Assembly (NCBI RefSeq): GCF_020519665.1
Contig: NZ_CP084703.1
Span: 2,790,001 to 2,854,000 of the forward strand
Origin: Bacillus shivajii
GTDB lineage: Bacteria; Bacillota; Bacilli; Bacillales; Salisediminibacteriaceae
DNA: 64,000 bases
Reading direction: 5' to 3'
Positions 54,992 through 63,716 of this stretch are shown here, in pieces. Below the pieces are notes generated by a model that saw only the letters and a program-made list of their open reading frames with translations, was not told the DNA's origin and searched no databases. The translations under genes and the position numbers were made by a program. Positions within the stretch are counted from its first letter, which is position 1; each line of letters opens with the position of its first letter.

Positions 54992-56350
54992 ATGAGACTA
55001 CTTAAGAGTAAACAAGGATTAAGAAGAAGTCAATTCGCACAAGAAATTCGAGGGGCTGATTTAGAAAAAGTATTACTTGTTCCCATAGATGTATCAAAAG
55101 TATTACAAAAATCAATGATCATGAATTATTATGGTGAGGTTATAGATGATCCTTTTTCCTTCATGGTCAATCAAACAGGAATGAACCTTTTGATTCAAAA
55201 GATTGAAAAAGCAAAACAGTACTCACAGGCTGAGCGTGTGTTTGTAGGAATAGAAGCTACCGGTCACTATTATGAAGATATCGTTCGAATCCTAACGGAT
55301 TGTGGATATTCTGTTCACATTATTAATCCTGCTTCTACTAATGAAGAAAGAAAGCAGCACCTTACTTATACGAAAACTGATGATATCGATTTGTATTTAA
55401 TAGCTGAGGTTTTAATTGGGAATAAAGCTACAAATGCAAAACTCTCTAAAGGAGATTACAAACGACTCCAACATCTCACAAGGGCTCGAAGAAGTGAAAT
55501 CAATAAGCGTTCTCGGATTAAAACAGAGATACGTACTATGCACGATCATATTTGGCGTGAATATCAAGGTTTCAGCGTATTAGAAAATGGAAAAGTCAAA
55601 ACCAAACGAACTTTTAGTGATTTTTGGGGAAAAGCTAGTATGCATTTATTAACCCACTTTCCACATGCGTCTCAAATTTTAGAACTTGGAGAGGTTGGAT
55701 TAAAAAGATTGTCGAAAGATCACAATTTAAAAATAAGACAATCAACCATAAAAAAGCTTCTTCACGCTGCTGATGAAAGTGTATCAAAATCTTTAGAGGA
55801 ACTCTCAAGTGAACTTTTCATCTTAAAACAAAAGCTAAGGGATTACGAATGGCATACACAAACCATTCAATCATATGAGTTGGAAATTGAGCGTATTTTC
55901 ATTAAGACAGATGGTATGCTTCTCCTTACAGTCCCAGGAATCGGTCTTGTCACTGCAGCCGAAGTCTATTGTGAAATGGGAGATCTTTCTCATTATTCGA
56001 ACGCAAACCAAATCATAAAAAAGGCAGGAACCAATCCTACGATTAAACAATCGGGGCCAGATGCCGGCTATTACGGTCATATTTCCAAACAAGGAAACGC
56101 AAACTTGCGAAGAGCCGTCTATTACGCTGGTCGCTCACTTAGTGTGCATAATGATGCCTTAAAACCTTTCTATTCTCGATTGAAAGAAAAAGGTAAGAAG
56201 ACTAAAAAGATATATATTGCTATGGGAAACAAATTCTTAAAGATTGCTTTTGCGATGTTAAAAAATCAGACACCCTTCCAGTGTAAAGAACCCAACTTTA
56301 ACTACGAAAAAGAAGTTATGAAAAAACTTGCTCTACCAATAGCTGCATAA
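54992..56350 (+). CDS. IS110-family DEDD transposase (recombinase)
   Basis: 452 residues. The RuvC-like DEDD core has D33 (VPIDVSK), E88 (VGIEATGHY) and Asp in TKTDDIDLYLIAE (about 130-133). The C-terminal Tnp domain has the helix-hairpin-helix VPGIGLVTAAE (about 314-324) and the catalytic serine context NPTIKQSGPD (S354), then KQGNANLRRAVYYA. GGAGGTC SD. The gene is intact, so the element may be active. Confidence 0.95.
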   Translation: MRLLKSKQGLRRSQFAQEIRGADLEKVLLVPIDVSKVLQKSMIMNYYGEVIDDPFSFMVNQTGMNLLIQKIEKAKQYSQAERVFVGIEATGHYYEDIVRILTDCGYSVHIINPASTNEERKQHLTYTKTDDIDLYLIAEVLIGNKATNAKLSKGDYKRLQHLTRARRSEINKRSRIKTEIRTMHDHIWREYQGFSVLENGKVKTKRTFSDFWGKASMHLLTHFPHASQILELGEVGLKRLSKDHNLKIRQSTIKKLLHAADESVSKSLEELSSELFILKQKLRDYEWHTQTIQSYELEIERIFIKTDGMLLLTVPGIGLVTAAEVYCEMGDLSHYSNANQIIKKAGTNPTIKQSGPDAGYYGHISKQGNANLRRAVYYAGRSLSVHNDALKPFYSRLKEKGKKTKKIYIAMGNKFLKIAFAMLKNQTPFQCKEPNFNYEKEVMKKLALPIAA

Positions 56351-56361
56351 TTTCACATAAA

Positions 56362-56567
56362 AAATAGGCACCATTCTTTTGGTTCGAGTGGAGATCCAAT
56401 CTATTTTCCTGAGGCCCTGACCTCGAAGTTTAGCTTAATCCCACTCGTCCTGTAAATGCGAATCAGTACGTTAATAAAACATTTTGTACTCTATGCCAGA
56501 ATGCATCAATGCAGAAAAAGAAGCGAGTGTATACCCCATTTCTGAATCAAGAAAGTGGTGCCTATTT
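56362..56567 (+). ncRNA. Candidate bridge RNA in the right end of the IS110-type element
   Basis: AAATAGGCACCA (56362-56373) and TGGTGCCTATTT (56556-56567) close a ~206-nt domain. Inside it CGAGTGG/CCACTCG and GAGG/CCTC can form nested stems with large internal loops. IS110-family elements make a bridge RNA from a non-coding end; in IS1111-like members it is the right end. The loops that would bind target and donor cannot be assigned without boundaries. Confidence 0.55.
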
Positions 56568-56682
56568 CATAAATAACTTGGTTAATTGTTACTTGTAAAA
56601 AAATCCAATTACAGTAAGTGTGTTTGAGTTACTCAAAATCTTCAAAAAAGTATTTGACATTGTACGCTAGACTACAAAAAAA

Positions 56683-56719
56683 GATGACTCAAAAGCATTT
56701 CATGCTCTTGTGAGTCATC
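56683..56719 (-). terminator. Terminator after fabI
   Basis: GATGACTCA/TGAGTCATC stem with an inner AAAGCAT/ATGCTCTT, A-run giving a T-rich tail on the minus strand. Confidence 0.8.
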
Positions 56720-56740
56720 CTCTTCTTGCATTTGATATTC

Positions 56741-57520
56741 TTACATCAGGCCAATTGTATTGTACCCACCGTCTACATGAAGTAGTTCTCCTGTAATCCC
56801 GCGGGACATATCACTCATTAAGAATAGTGCTGTATCTCCTACTTCTTCTTGAGTAACAGTACGTTTTAAAGGTGCGTTGTCTTCCATTTCTTTTAATACT
56901 TCATTAAATCCACCAACACCTTTTGCAGAAAGTGTACGAATTGGGCCAGCTGAAATTGCATTAACGCGAATATCTTCTTTTCCTAAATCATTTGCTAAGT
57001 ATTTTACACTTGCGTCAAGTGATGCTTTTGCTACACCCATAACGTTGTAATTTTTCACGACACGTTCACCACCTAAGTAGGTTAACGTTACGATACTTCC
57101 ACCTTCTGTCATAAGTGGACGTGCAGCTTTTGCTACAGCTGTTAATGAATAAGCAGATATGTTTTGAGCTAACATGAAGCCATCACGAGTTGTATTTAAA
57201 TACTCGCCATCTAATTCTTCACGGTTCGCAAATGCAATACAGTGAGCAATACCATGAATGTCACCGACTTCTTCCTCAATTTGATTAAATGTTTTATCCA
57301 CTTCTTCATCATTCGTTACATCGCACGGCAGAACTAGTGAGTCATTTCGCTCTAATGAATCGGCTAATTGTCGTACATTCTTCTCAAGACGCTCTCCTGC
57401 ATATGTAAAAATTAAACGAGCTCCTGCCTTAGATAAAGATTCAGCAATCCCCCATGCTATACTACGTTTATTTGCAACACCCATAATCACATATGTACGC
57501 TGGCTTAAATCGATATTCAT
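56741..57520 (-). CDS. fabI: Enoyl-[acyl-carrier-protein] reductase (NADH) FabI
   Basis: Last reductive step of each fatty-acid elongation cycle; the triclosan target. SDR fold with the FabI variant GVANKRSIAWGIA (about 14-26), LGGERVVKNYNVMGVAKASL carrying the catalytic Tyr-x6-Lys (Y and K of YNVMGVAK), and INAISAGPIRTLSAKG. 259 residues. GAGGAGG SD. Promoter and FapR-like operator lie directly upstream. Neighbour of the coat genes as in B. subtilis. Confidence 0.97.
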   Translation of the reverse strand: MNIDLSQRTYVIMGVANKRSIAWGIAESLSKAGARLIFTYAGERLEKNVRQLADSLERNDSLVLPCDVTNDEEVDKTFNQIEEEVGDIHGIAHCIAFANREELDGEYLNTTRDGFMLAQNISAYSLTAVAKAARPLMTEGGSIVTLTYLGGERVVKNYNVMGVAKASLDASVKYLANDLGKEDIRVNAISAGPIRTLSAKGVGGFNEVLKEMEDNAPLKRTVTQEEVGDTALFLMSDMSRGITGELLHVDGGYNTIGLM

Positions 57521-57554
57521 GAATCATTTCCTCCTCAACATTTATATGTTGTTG

Positions 57555-57599
57555 TTAGTACTTGGTCTTAATTTTATCTCGAATCGCTAATAACGTCAA
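57555..57599 (-). promoter_or_regulatory. fabI promoter with FapR-type operator
   Basis: On the minus strand TTGACG (57594-57599), 17 bp, TAAAAT (57571-57576). The 17-mer at 57555-57571 (TTAGTACTTGGTCTTAA on +) matches the FapR consensus TTAGTACCTRRTACTAA at 14 of 17 positions and covers the start of transcription. Confidence 0.75.
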
Positions 57600-57654
57600 T
57601 CTTCTTCTCCACGTTAATACTCTTTTTGGTAGTTATGTTCTCTATTTCCTATAC

Positions 57655-57686
57655 AAAAAAGCAGAGGATATTCCCCTGCTTTTTCT
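57655..57686 (-). terminator. Terminator downstream of yjbQ
   Basis: AAAAAGCAG-GG/CC-CTGCTTTTT stem with one mismatch, T-rich on both sides, about 90 bp after yjbQ. Confidence 0.65.
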
Positions 57687-57773
57687 TGGACACTCTTTAA
57701 AAGGTACGTCAATCGTAGTAACAAGTCATTAAAACATTCTGCCCATTTTTTTTCTTATTAATCGTCGAAAGTG

Positions 57774-59606
57774 TTATTTTTCAAATAATCTTCTTAATTC
57801 GTTAACATGCTCTTTGCTTCCAGTAACGACTAGCCGGTCTCTCATCTCTAGAACTGTATCCCCATGAGGAATAATTGATTCATTCCCTCTAAAAATTCGA
57901 ACAAACACTGCATCGCCAAAGAACGGCATTTCTCTTAAAGGAGTTCCAGCAATACTTTCATTTCCAACCTCAACTTCAGATAAACCATTTTGTGGATTTC
58001 CAAATAGTTCTACAACATGAGGTGATTCAATTAATGTTTTCAATACAAGTTGCGTCGAGAAGAAAATTGAGAATACATCAACACCAATGTTTTCAAGTTC
58101 TTCTTTATATTCAGGCATATCTACCCTAGCTATGACTTGCTCAATTCCTAACTCTTTTGCGTACTTTGCAATCGTTAAGTTTTTCTCTTCATCACCTGTT
58201 GCAACGACAATAATATCTCCTTCAAAAACATCGTGTTTTTCTAACGTTTCTACGCTAAAATCAGCCATTTCATTTACGGAGAACGATGAATCAATATTAA
58301 ATTCGTCAATTTTATCTTGTTTACGGTGAAAGATTTTTGCTTTAAAACGAGAACGATCTAAGTTTAACGATAATGGCATTGTTAGCTGATTCGCCCCAAC
58401 AAACATGACATCGCTGACATCGTCATCTTCATAACGAGGAAATAGCTTTTTAAATACAATTGGCGTCAAAATACAGGAAAGTACAGCGACTAAAATAAGT
58501 GCAGATGATAGAAGCTCATCTATAACGCCGATGCGCTCTCCAATTGCAGCCGCGGCGATAACTAAACTTAACGTAGACGTTAATAAAAACCCTGCTCCGA
58601 TCGTTGTTTTCCAGTCATACCATTTTAATAAAAATAAACATGGAACAACTTTTGAAATTAACAACGCTAGTAATAGAAGCGGAATCAATAACATAACTTG
58701 ACTGTCACTAAACAATGCCCATAAATCAAGGTCAACGCCAACCATGACGAAGAAAATCGGAATAACAAAGCCATAGCCAAAGGAATCAAGTTTCTTAACC
58801 ATTTCTTTATTAGGCGCTAGCAATGAAACAAGTACTCCAGCTAAAAAGGCACCTAAAATATTCTCTGCTCCTACTGTTTCAGATAGTGCAACAAGGAAAA
58901 TGATTAATGCAAAGATCGCACGTGTGTCGATCTGTATCGTCCCTTTTGTCATTGTTTCGAAGAATGAACGGTGCTGATACTTTTTTGCTACCCAGTAAAT
59001 CAAAATACCTGCTGCAAATAAGATAAGAAGCAACCACATGTTGCCTCCTCCTTCAGCGTAGATAGAGACAAAAACAGCAAGTAAGACCATTGTTACAAGG
59101 TCAGCTATAACAGCTACTAATAAAATCGTCTGTCCAATCGTTTTATCCATAATATTTGCTTCTTTAAGTGTCGGCACAACAACTCCTAAAGAAATCGTCG
59201 ATATGATCAAAGTCATCAGAAACGCATTATCAACAAACCCGAGCCAGACTAACCCAAACGATAAAAGTAATGATAAACCAAATACCCCTATAAAAATAAT
59301 TGTAGCCGCAACAAATGGATTTGCATCTGAGGCTACCTTTTTCTTCTTTTTATTTGCAAAAGCTGAAAAATCAATTTCTAAACCACTTAAAAACATTAAA
59401 AAGATAAAGCCTAATAACGATAAAGATTCTAGCCATATGTCTGTGCTCACTAGGTTAAAACCGCTTTTTCCTATAATAATTCCTGCAATAATTTCTGCTA
59501 CAACAACTGGAATGACTCTTAATTTCAACTTGTGTAACAATACGGGAATAAGAAAGGCGATGGAGACGACAATAACTAATGATGTGACTGCTGCATGTTC
59601 TTCCAT
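57774..59606 (-). CDS. yjbQ: Monovalent cation/proton antiporter YjbQ (CPA2 family)
   Basis: Membrane antiporter, 610 residues. About 12 membrane helices (1-395), with the CPA2 signature FLSGLEIDFSAF and ILGAFLAGVLVSLLAP and the VVAVIADLVTMVLLA core. Then an RCK-N-like domain (about 410-530: DIIVVATGDEEKNLTIAKYAKELG) and RCK-C/TrkA-C (about 535-608: ETSIAGTPLREMPFFGDAVFVR type). RCK domains suggest gating by nucleotide or c-di-AMP. The exported ion (K+ or Na+) is unclear. GGGGGA SD. Confidence 0.9.
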   Translation of the reverse strand: MEEHAAVTSLVIVVSIAFLIPVLLHKLKLRVIPVVVAEIIAGIIIGKSGFNLVSTDIWLESLSLLGFIFLMFLSGLEIDFSAFANKKKKKVASDANPFVAATIIFIGVFGLSLLLSFGLVWLGFVDNAFLMTLIISTISLGVVVPTLKEANIMDKTIGQTILLVAVIADLVTMVLLAVFVSIYAEGGGNMWLLLILFAAGILIYWVAKKYQHRSFFETMTKGTIQIDTRAIFALIIFLVALSETVGAENILGAFLAGVLVSLLAPNKEMVKKLDSFGYGFVIPIFFVMVGVDLDLWALFSDSQVMLLIPLLLLALLISKVVPCLFLLKWYDWKTTIGAGFLLTSTLSLVIAAAAIGERIGVIDELLSSALILVAVLSCILTPIVFKKLFPRYEDDDVSDVMFVGANQLTMPLSLNLDRSRFKAKIFHRKQDKIDEFNIDSSFSVNEMADFSVETLEKHDVFEGDIIVVATGDEEKNLTIAKYAKELGIEQVIARVDMPEYKEELENIGVDVFSIFFSTQLVLKTLIESPHVVELFGNPQNGLSEVEVGNESIAGTPLREMPFFGDAVFVRIFRGNESIIPHGDTVLEMRDRLVVTGSKEHVNELRRLFEK

Positions 59607-59635
59607 GATGTGTTCCCCCTTCTCCTGTTCTTTTA

Positions 59636-59750
59636 GGCTCTGTTAAAGTTAGTTGTTGATTTTCGTATTAAAGGTGGATGCTTGCACCTCTGGGCACAAG
59701 TGTGACATCCCTCAAATCCCAAGATATCAACATTGAGCTTTAACACAGCC
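59636..59750. mobile_element. 115-bp MITE-like element with 8-bp target duplication
   Basis: The ends GGCTCTGTTAAAGTT and (inverted) GGCTGTGTTAAAGCT begin terminal inverted repeats that match at about 20 of 25 positions, including a distal TGTTGAT. TTCTTTTA is repeated exactly on both sides (59628-59635 and 59751-59758). 8-bp duplications and GGCTCTGT-type ends occur in IS1595, IS6 and ISL3-type families, so the parent family is open. No coding capacity. Confidence 0.8.
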
Positions 59751-59897
59751 TTCTTTTATAATAATAATTGGCCTTTATGCTCATCTTTATGTAAAAAAGA
59801 TATTACAAATGATGATTAATAGCCAAACTTTACAAACGATAACCATCATATTAGAGCATTAGTACATTGTCAATACATAAGTTAGGAGGAAATGTTA

Positions 59898-60644
59898 TTG
59901 TACGATATTATTGGTGATATTCACGGTTGTTATGAAGAAATGCATGACCTTTTACAAAAACTAGGATATACAATTAAAAATGGAGGGTTATCTCATCCTG
60001 AAAACCGTAAACCCGTCTTTTTAGGTGATTTGACAGATCGAGGACCTCAATCTGTCCCAGTTATGGAAGATGTAACGAAATGGGTGGAAGATGATCTTGC
60101 TTTATACTGTCCTGGCAACCACTGTAACAAGTTATATCGATACTTTTTAGGTAGAAATGTTGTCATTAATAATGGTCTTGAAACGACTGTTTCTGAACTA
60201 AATAATTTATCGAATAGAGAGTTCAAACAAATCTCTACTGCCTTTAAAAAACTGTATGAATCCTCACCTCTCTATTTGGTTTTAGATGAACAACGTCTAG
60301 TTGTTGCGCACGCTGGAATTCGCCCAGATTATATCGGAAAAGACAGTAAAAAAGTTAAAACCTTTGTTTTATATGGAGATATTACAGGGGAGAAACATCC
60401 AGATGGTCGTCCTATTCGTAGAGATTGGGCAAAAAATTATGATTTTGACAACTTTATCGTTTACGGTCATACACCAGTAAAAGAACCAAGAAAAGTAGGG
60501 AACACCGTTAATATTGATACAGGTAGTGTGTTTGGCAACCAATTAACGGCGATGAAATGGCCAGAAAAAACATTCATTTCTGTTCCATCTAAACAACCAT
60601 TTGTTGAAGAAAAATTTAACCCCATTGGTGATACATTAGTATAA
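59898..60644 (+). CDS. prpE: Symmetrical bis(5'-nucleosyl)-tetraphosphatase / protein phosphatase PrpE
   Basis: Metallophosphoesterase that cleaves Ap4A to ADP and can dephosphorylate tyrosine. Motifs: [50 protein letters not shown]. 248 residues with the TTG at 59898, 8 nt after GGAGG; the ATG at 59892 abuts the SD. The stop codon TAA lies inside the repeat at 60641-60692. Confidence 0.93.
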   Translation: MYDIIGDIHGCYEEMHDLLQKLGYTIKNGGLSHPENRKPVFLGDLTDRGPQSVPVMEDVTKWVEDDLALYCPGNHCNKLYRYFLGRNVVINNGLETTVSELNNLSNREFKQISTAFKKLYESSPLYLVLDEQRLVVAHAGIRPDYIGKDSKKVKTFVLYGDITGEKHPDGRPIRRDWAKNYDFDNFIVYGHTPVKEPRKVGNTVNIDTGSVFGNQLTAMKWPEKTFISVPSKQPFVEEKFNPIGDTLV

Positions 60645-60692
60645 ACAAAACTTGGCTTATCGCCAAGTCCTATGGCGAAAGCCTTAGTTGCA
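60641..60692. repeat. AAACAAAACTTGGCTT repeat, long copy 2
   Basis: 52 bp, near-identical to 54557-54609. It begins inside the prpE stop codon region; AGTATAA (60638-60644) and TTATACT (60694-60700) form an inverted repeat around it. Confidence 0.85.
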
Positions 60693-60740
60693 GTTATACT
60701 TTAACCCTTTAGCAAAGTTAAAAATTCTTAAAGTATAAAT

Positions 60741-60773
60741 AACAGCCCTCAAGATTTTGCCTTGAGGGCTGTT
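60741..60773. terminator. Terminator overlapping the end of yjbO
   Basis: Perfect 13-bp stem AACAGCCCTCAAG/CTTGAGGGCTGTT; the yjbO stop codon sits in the stem. Confidence 0.75.
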
Positions 60774-61657
60774 AAAACATTTTTCATATCTTTTGGCAGA
60801 GGTGCTTCTAAAAACATCTCTTCTTCTTTTATCGGATGTACAAAGTTGATTGAACGAGCATGAAGTGCTTGTCTATCAATATACTTTGTCCTTCCACCGT
60901 ATAATGTATCCCCTTGTAACGGATGACCTATCGAGTTCATATGAACGCGTATTTGGTGGGTTCTCCCTGTTTCTAATTCCAAACGAACGAGTGTCCCTTC
61001 AGTTGTGGTTTGCTCAACCTGAAAATGTGTTAACGCTCGCTGTCCAACGTCAGAGACTTTTCGTTCAATGATACTTCCTTCCTTACGAGTAATTGAAGCA
61101 TCAACCGTCCCTTTTAACTGATTCATCTTTCCATGAACAATAGCCATGTAAGAACGCTTTATTTTGTTCTCTTTTTGCATTTGTACAAAGCGGTCATGAA
61201 TGTAACGGTGTTTCGCAATTAAAATAACCCCTGACGTATCTTTGTCTAATCGATTGACCGCATGAAATGTTGTCTGAATATCACATTCATCATAGTATGC
61301 TAAGACTGCTCCCGCTAAAGAAGGTTCATTCGGGTCTCTAGAAGGAATCGTTGGCAAGCCAGCTTGCTTATTAATAACAAGTATATGTTCGTCTTCAAAC
61401 ACGATATGTAACGGTAACGAATAAAGCGGGACATTCTCGCTTCGCTCTTCGGGCGGGAAAAAGACTGTGACGTCATCACCACTTTTTAGAACAGTCCTTA
61501 CATTTACTTCTTCCCCATTTACGGTTATTTTCCCACCTTTAAATTTCACATCTGCAAGGGCTTTGCGAGAAAGGTGCTTTTCGTCACGCAAAAACGATCG
61601 TAGTAATTGTCCATCTTGTGTGTTCGTTACTTGCCAATTTAGAGATATGGTTTTCAT
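60749..61657 (-). CDS. yjbO: RluA/RluD-family RNA pseudouridine synthase YjbO
   Basis: Isomerises uridine in rRNA. N-terminal S4-like RNA-binding segment (LLRSFLRDEKHLSRKALADVKFKGGKITVNG), catalytic Asp in HAVNRLDKDTSGVILIAK, LETGRTHQIRVHM and GHPLQGDTLYGG. 302 residues. The ATG at 61657 overlaps the nadK stop by one base (TAATG), so it is translated by coupling. Order nadK-yjbO as in B. subtilis. Confidence 0.93.
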   Translation of the reverse strand: MKTISLNWQVTNTQDGQLLRSFLRDEKHLSRKALADVKFKGGKITVNGEEVNVRTVLKSGDDVTVFFPPEERSENVPLYSLPLHIVFEDEHILVINKQAGLPTIPSRDPNEPSLAGAVLAYYDECDIQTTFHAVNRLDKDTSGVILIAKHRYIHDRFVQMQKENKIKRSYMAIVHGKMNQLKGTVDASITRKEGSIIERKVSDVGQRALTHFQVEQTTTEGTLVRLELETGRTHQIRVHMNSIGHPLQGDTLYGGRTKYIDRQALHARSINFVHPIKEEEMFLEAPLPKDMKNVLTALKAKS

Positions 61658-62451
61658 TAGTCCGTGATGAAGGATTCTTTGACTCTTTTCCAAAATGGAA
61701 ATGGACGAAACCTTGCAAACCGCACTTTTTCTTCTGCTACTCTACATTGGATGGACTTAACTTCTTTTTGAAGCAACGTTTTATGGTCAATCGTCACTTG
61801 AAAATCTACATCATTTAAAGGTTTTAACAAACATGTGTGGTGTTGAGGTAATACAAGTGGAGAACCAATCGTCCGGTAGACACGATTATTAATTGAAGCC
61901 ATTTCAGCTAATTGAATCGTTGATAAAGATGGGTGTAAAATTGCTCCTCCTAATGCTTTATTATAAGCAGTACTCCCTGAAGGGGTCGATATACATAAAC
62001 CATCCCCCCTAAACGTCTCAAACAGGTCGCCTTTAATTTCAATATCCATAACTAGGGAACCTTCCGTACTTTTTACTGAACATTCATTTAACGCAAGAAA
62101 CCGTTCTGTTTTCTGTTCACCGTGATGGCGTACGACAACCTCTAAAACTGGATATTCCACAATTTTAAATGGTGTTTTTGCTATATGTATCACAAGTTTT
62201 TCTACTTCATCTGGCTTCCAATCCGCGTAAAAACCAAGGTGACCTGTATGAACACCAACAAAAGCAGTATCGTAAAGACGGTCAGTATACTCATGAAAAG
62301 CTTCTAATAACGTACCATCTCCACCTACTGAAATGACTACATCCGGCTCTTCTGAATTATAGGTGAGTTCAAATTCTTGTAAATAATTCTTGATTTTTTG
62401 TGTAATCATATTTGAATCATGATCACCACGAGATTTGACAGTAAATTTCAT
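61657..62451 (-). CDS. nadK: NAD kinase
   Basis: Makes NADP from NAD. Motif [13 protein letters not shown] (about 44-56) with the catalytic Asp, [11 protein letters not shown], and [16 protein letters not shown] (NAD-binding). 264 residues. GGAGGTAAAGG SD. Corresponds to B. subtilis ppnKA (yjbN). Lies 15 bp after yjbM. Confidence 0.95.
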   Translation of the reverse strand: MKFTVKSRGDHDSNMITQKIKNYLQEFELTYNSEEPDVVISVGGDGTLLEAFHEYTDRLYDTAFVGVHTGHLGFYADWKPDEVEKLVIHIAKTPFKIVEYPVLEVVVRHHGEQKTERFLALNECSVKSTEGSLVMDIEIKGDLFETFRGDGLCISTPSGSTAYNKALGGAILHPSLSTIQLAEMASINNRVYRTIGSPLVLPQHHTCLLKPLNDVDFQVTIDHKTLLQKEVKSIQCRVAEEKVRFARFRPFPFWKRVKESFITD

Positions 62452-62466
62452 CCTTTACCTCCACAC

Positions 62467-63099
62467 CTACTTTTTCCTTAATGATTCTTGATTTTTTGAA
62501 ATGATCTGTTGAGCTTCTTGTACTTCACCACGAATTTGTGACATTTCCTCATCTAATTGAAAGGCAGCTTCGGCAGCTCTTTTTAACCTTTCTTCAATTT
62601 GAGGAGGAATATCCCTTCCATATTTATATTGGAGGGAATGTTCAATTGTAGCCCAAAAGTTCATCGCTAATGTGCGTATTTGTAGTTCTACTAAAATTTG
62701 CTTTTCTCCATCAATCGTTTGAACAGGGTACCTTAATACAACATGATAAGAACGGTACCCACTTTGCTTTTTATGCTTTATATAGTCTCTTTCTTCAACA
62801 ATCTCAAAGTCTGTACGTTCATGAATTAGTTCAACTACTGTATCGATATCACCAACGAATTGGCACATAATTCTTACTCCTGCTAAGTCTTGCATCTGCT
62901 CTTCTAATTCGTTTAGTGGGATGTTCTTTCGTTTCGCTTTTTCTAATATACTTGAGACTGGTTTCACACGTCCGGTAACAAATTCAATGGGTGTTTGTTT
63001 AGACGAGAGCTGATACTGTTCTCGTACACTACGTAATTTAATTTTAAGTTCATCGACTGCTTGTTTGTATGGCGCAAGCATCACATCCCAGTCTTTCAA
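62467..63099 (-). CDS. sasB: Small alarmone synthetase (GTP pyrophosphokinase, RelQ/SasB type)
   Basis: Synthesises (p)ppGpp without a hydrolase domain. Synthetase signatures: TGRVKPVSSILEKAKRK, LAGVRIMCQF, ERDYIKHKKQSGYRSYHVVL, VELQIRTLAMNFWATIEHSLQYKYG. 210 residues. The TTG at 63099 is used, since AGGTGGTG lies 6 nt before it and the GTG alternatives overlap the SD. B. subtilis yjbM (SAS1). Heads the yjbM-nadK-yjbO run. Confidence 0.93.
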   Translation of the reverse strand: MKDWDVMLAPYKQAVDELKIKLRSVREQYQLSSKQTPIEFVTGRVKPVSSILEKAKRKNIPLNELEEQMQDLAGVRIMCQFVGDIDTVVELIHERTDFEIVEERDYIKHKKQSGYRSYHVVLRYPVQTIDGEKQILVELQIRTLAMNFWATIEHSLQYKYGRDIPPQIEERLKRAAEAAFQLDEEMSQIRGEVQEAQQIISKNQESLRKK

Positions 63100-63140
63100 C
63101 GAAATCACCACCTGCTTAGTTAATTATTATGTATTGTATG

Positions 63141-63533
63141 TTATTTAAAAAACATATTTTCAACCGCTTGGACCATGTCCTCACCGTAGTTATTATTCCC
63201 TTTTATATTCTCAACTAAATAGCCGATTTCAGCCCAAAACTGGTCAAGGGTAATTTCAACGTTTCCATCATCATGCTCTAGAACAAGGACGACTTCGTTT
63301 TCTTGCTCTCTATGTGCAGCAAGTGTTTCCCATGTGGACGTTGTAAAACGTAAGTGTGCAAACGCCTCTTCATCTTCAAGCAAATAAACAAACGTTTCGC
63401 GATCTGAATCAGCAAGCATTTGACCTGCTGGCTTTAACGTATGTAAATAATCTTTTGTTTCCTTTGATTTTGCTTTTGCTACGATTTTTTCTTCTGAAGT
63501 ATTTAATTCTTCTACTATCCAAGATTGGTTCAT
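63141..63533 (-). CDS. yjbL: UPF0738 family protein YjbL
   Basis: 130 residues of unknown function: NQSWIVEELNTSEEKIVAKA, HLRFTTSTWETLAAHREQEN, NIKGNNNYGEDMVQAVENMFF. No membrane segment. The ATG at 63533 follows GGAGGTAG. Divergent from yjbK and next to yjbM, as in B. subtilis. Confidence 0.85.
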   Translation of the reverse strand: MNQSWIVEELNTSEEKIVAKAKSKETKDYLHTLKPAGQMLADSDRETFVYLLEDEEAFAHLRFTTSTWETLAAHREQENEVVLVLEHDDGNVEITLDQFWAEIGYLVENIKGNNNYGEDMVQAVENMFFK

Positions 63534-63716
63534 TTTCTCTACCTCCACATTGATTCTTCCACGTACAGTTTACCATACAACTATATTTTATCGGAAATAG
63601 AAACTGATGACTTTATGAACAAAAAACCAGACAAAATTCCTACATTATTGTACATTGTTATTCATGATAAGCTATGGAATAATAGAAACGAGATTGTCTT
63701 ATAGAAGGTGAAAAAA

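Larger units (their letters stand above)
54944..56585 (+). mobile_element. IS110-family element, IS1111-like subgroup
   Basis: Subterminal inverted repeats TTAACCAAGTT (54944-54954) and AACTTGGTTAA (56575-56585) bracket one transposase gene. Subterminal repeats of this kind, a DEDD transposase and a long non-coding right end are typical of the IS1111 subgroup. True ends lie a few bases outside and were not determined; no target duplication is expected. Its left flank is a dispersed repeat, a favoured target type for this family. Confidence 0.8.
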
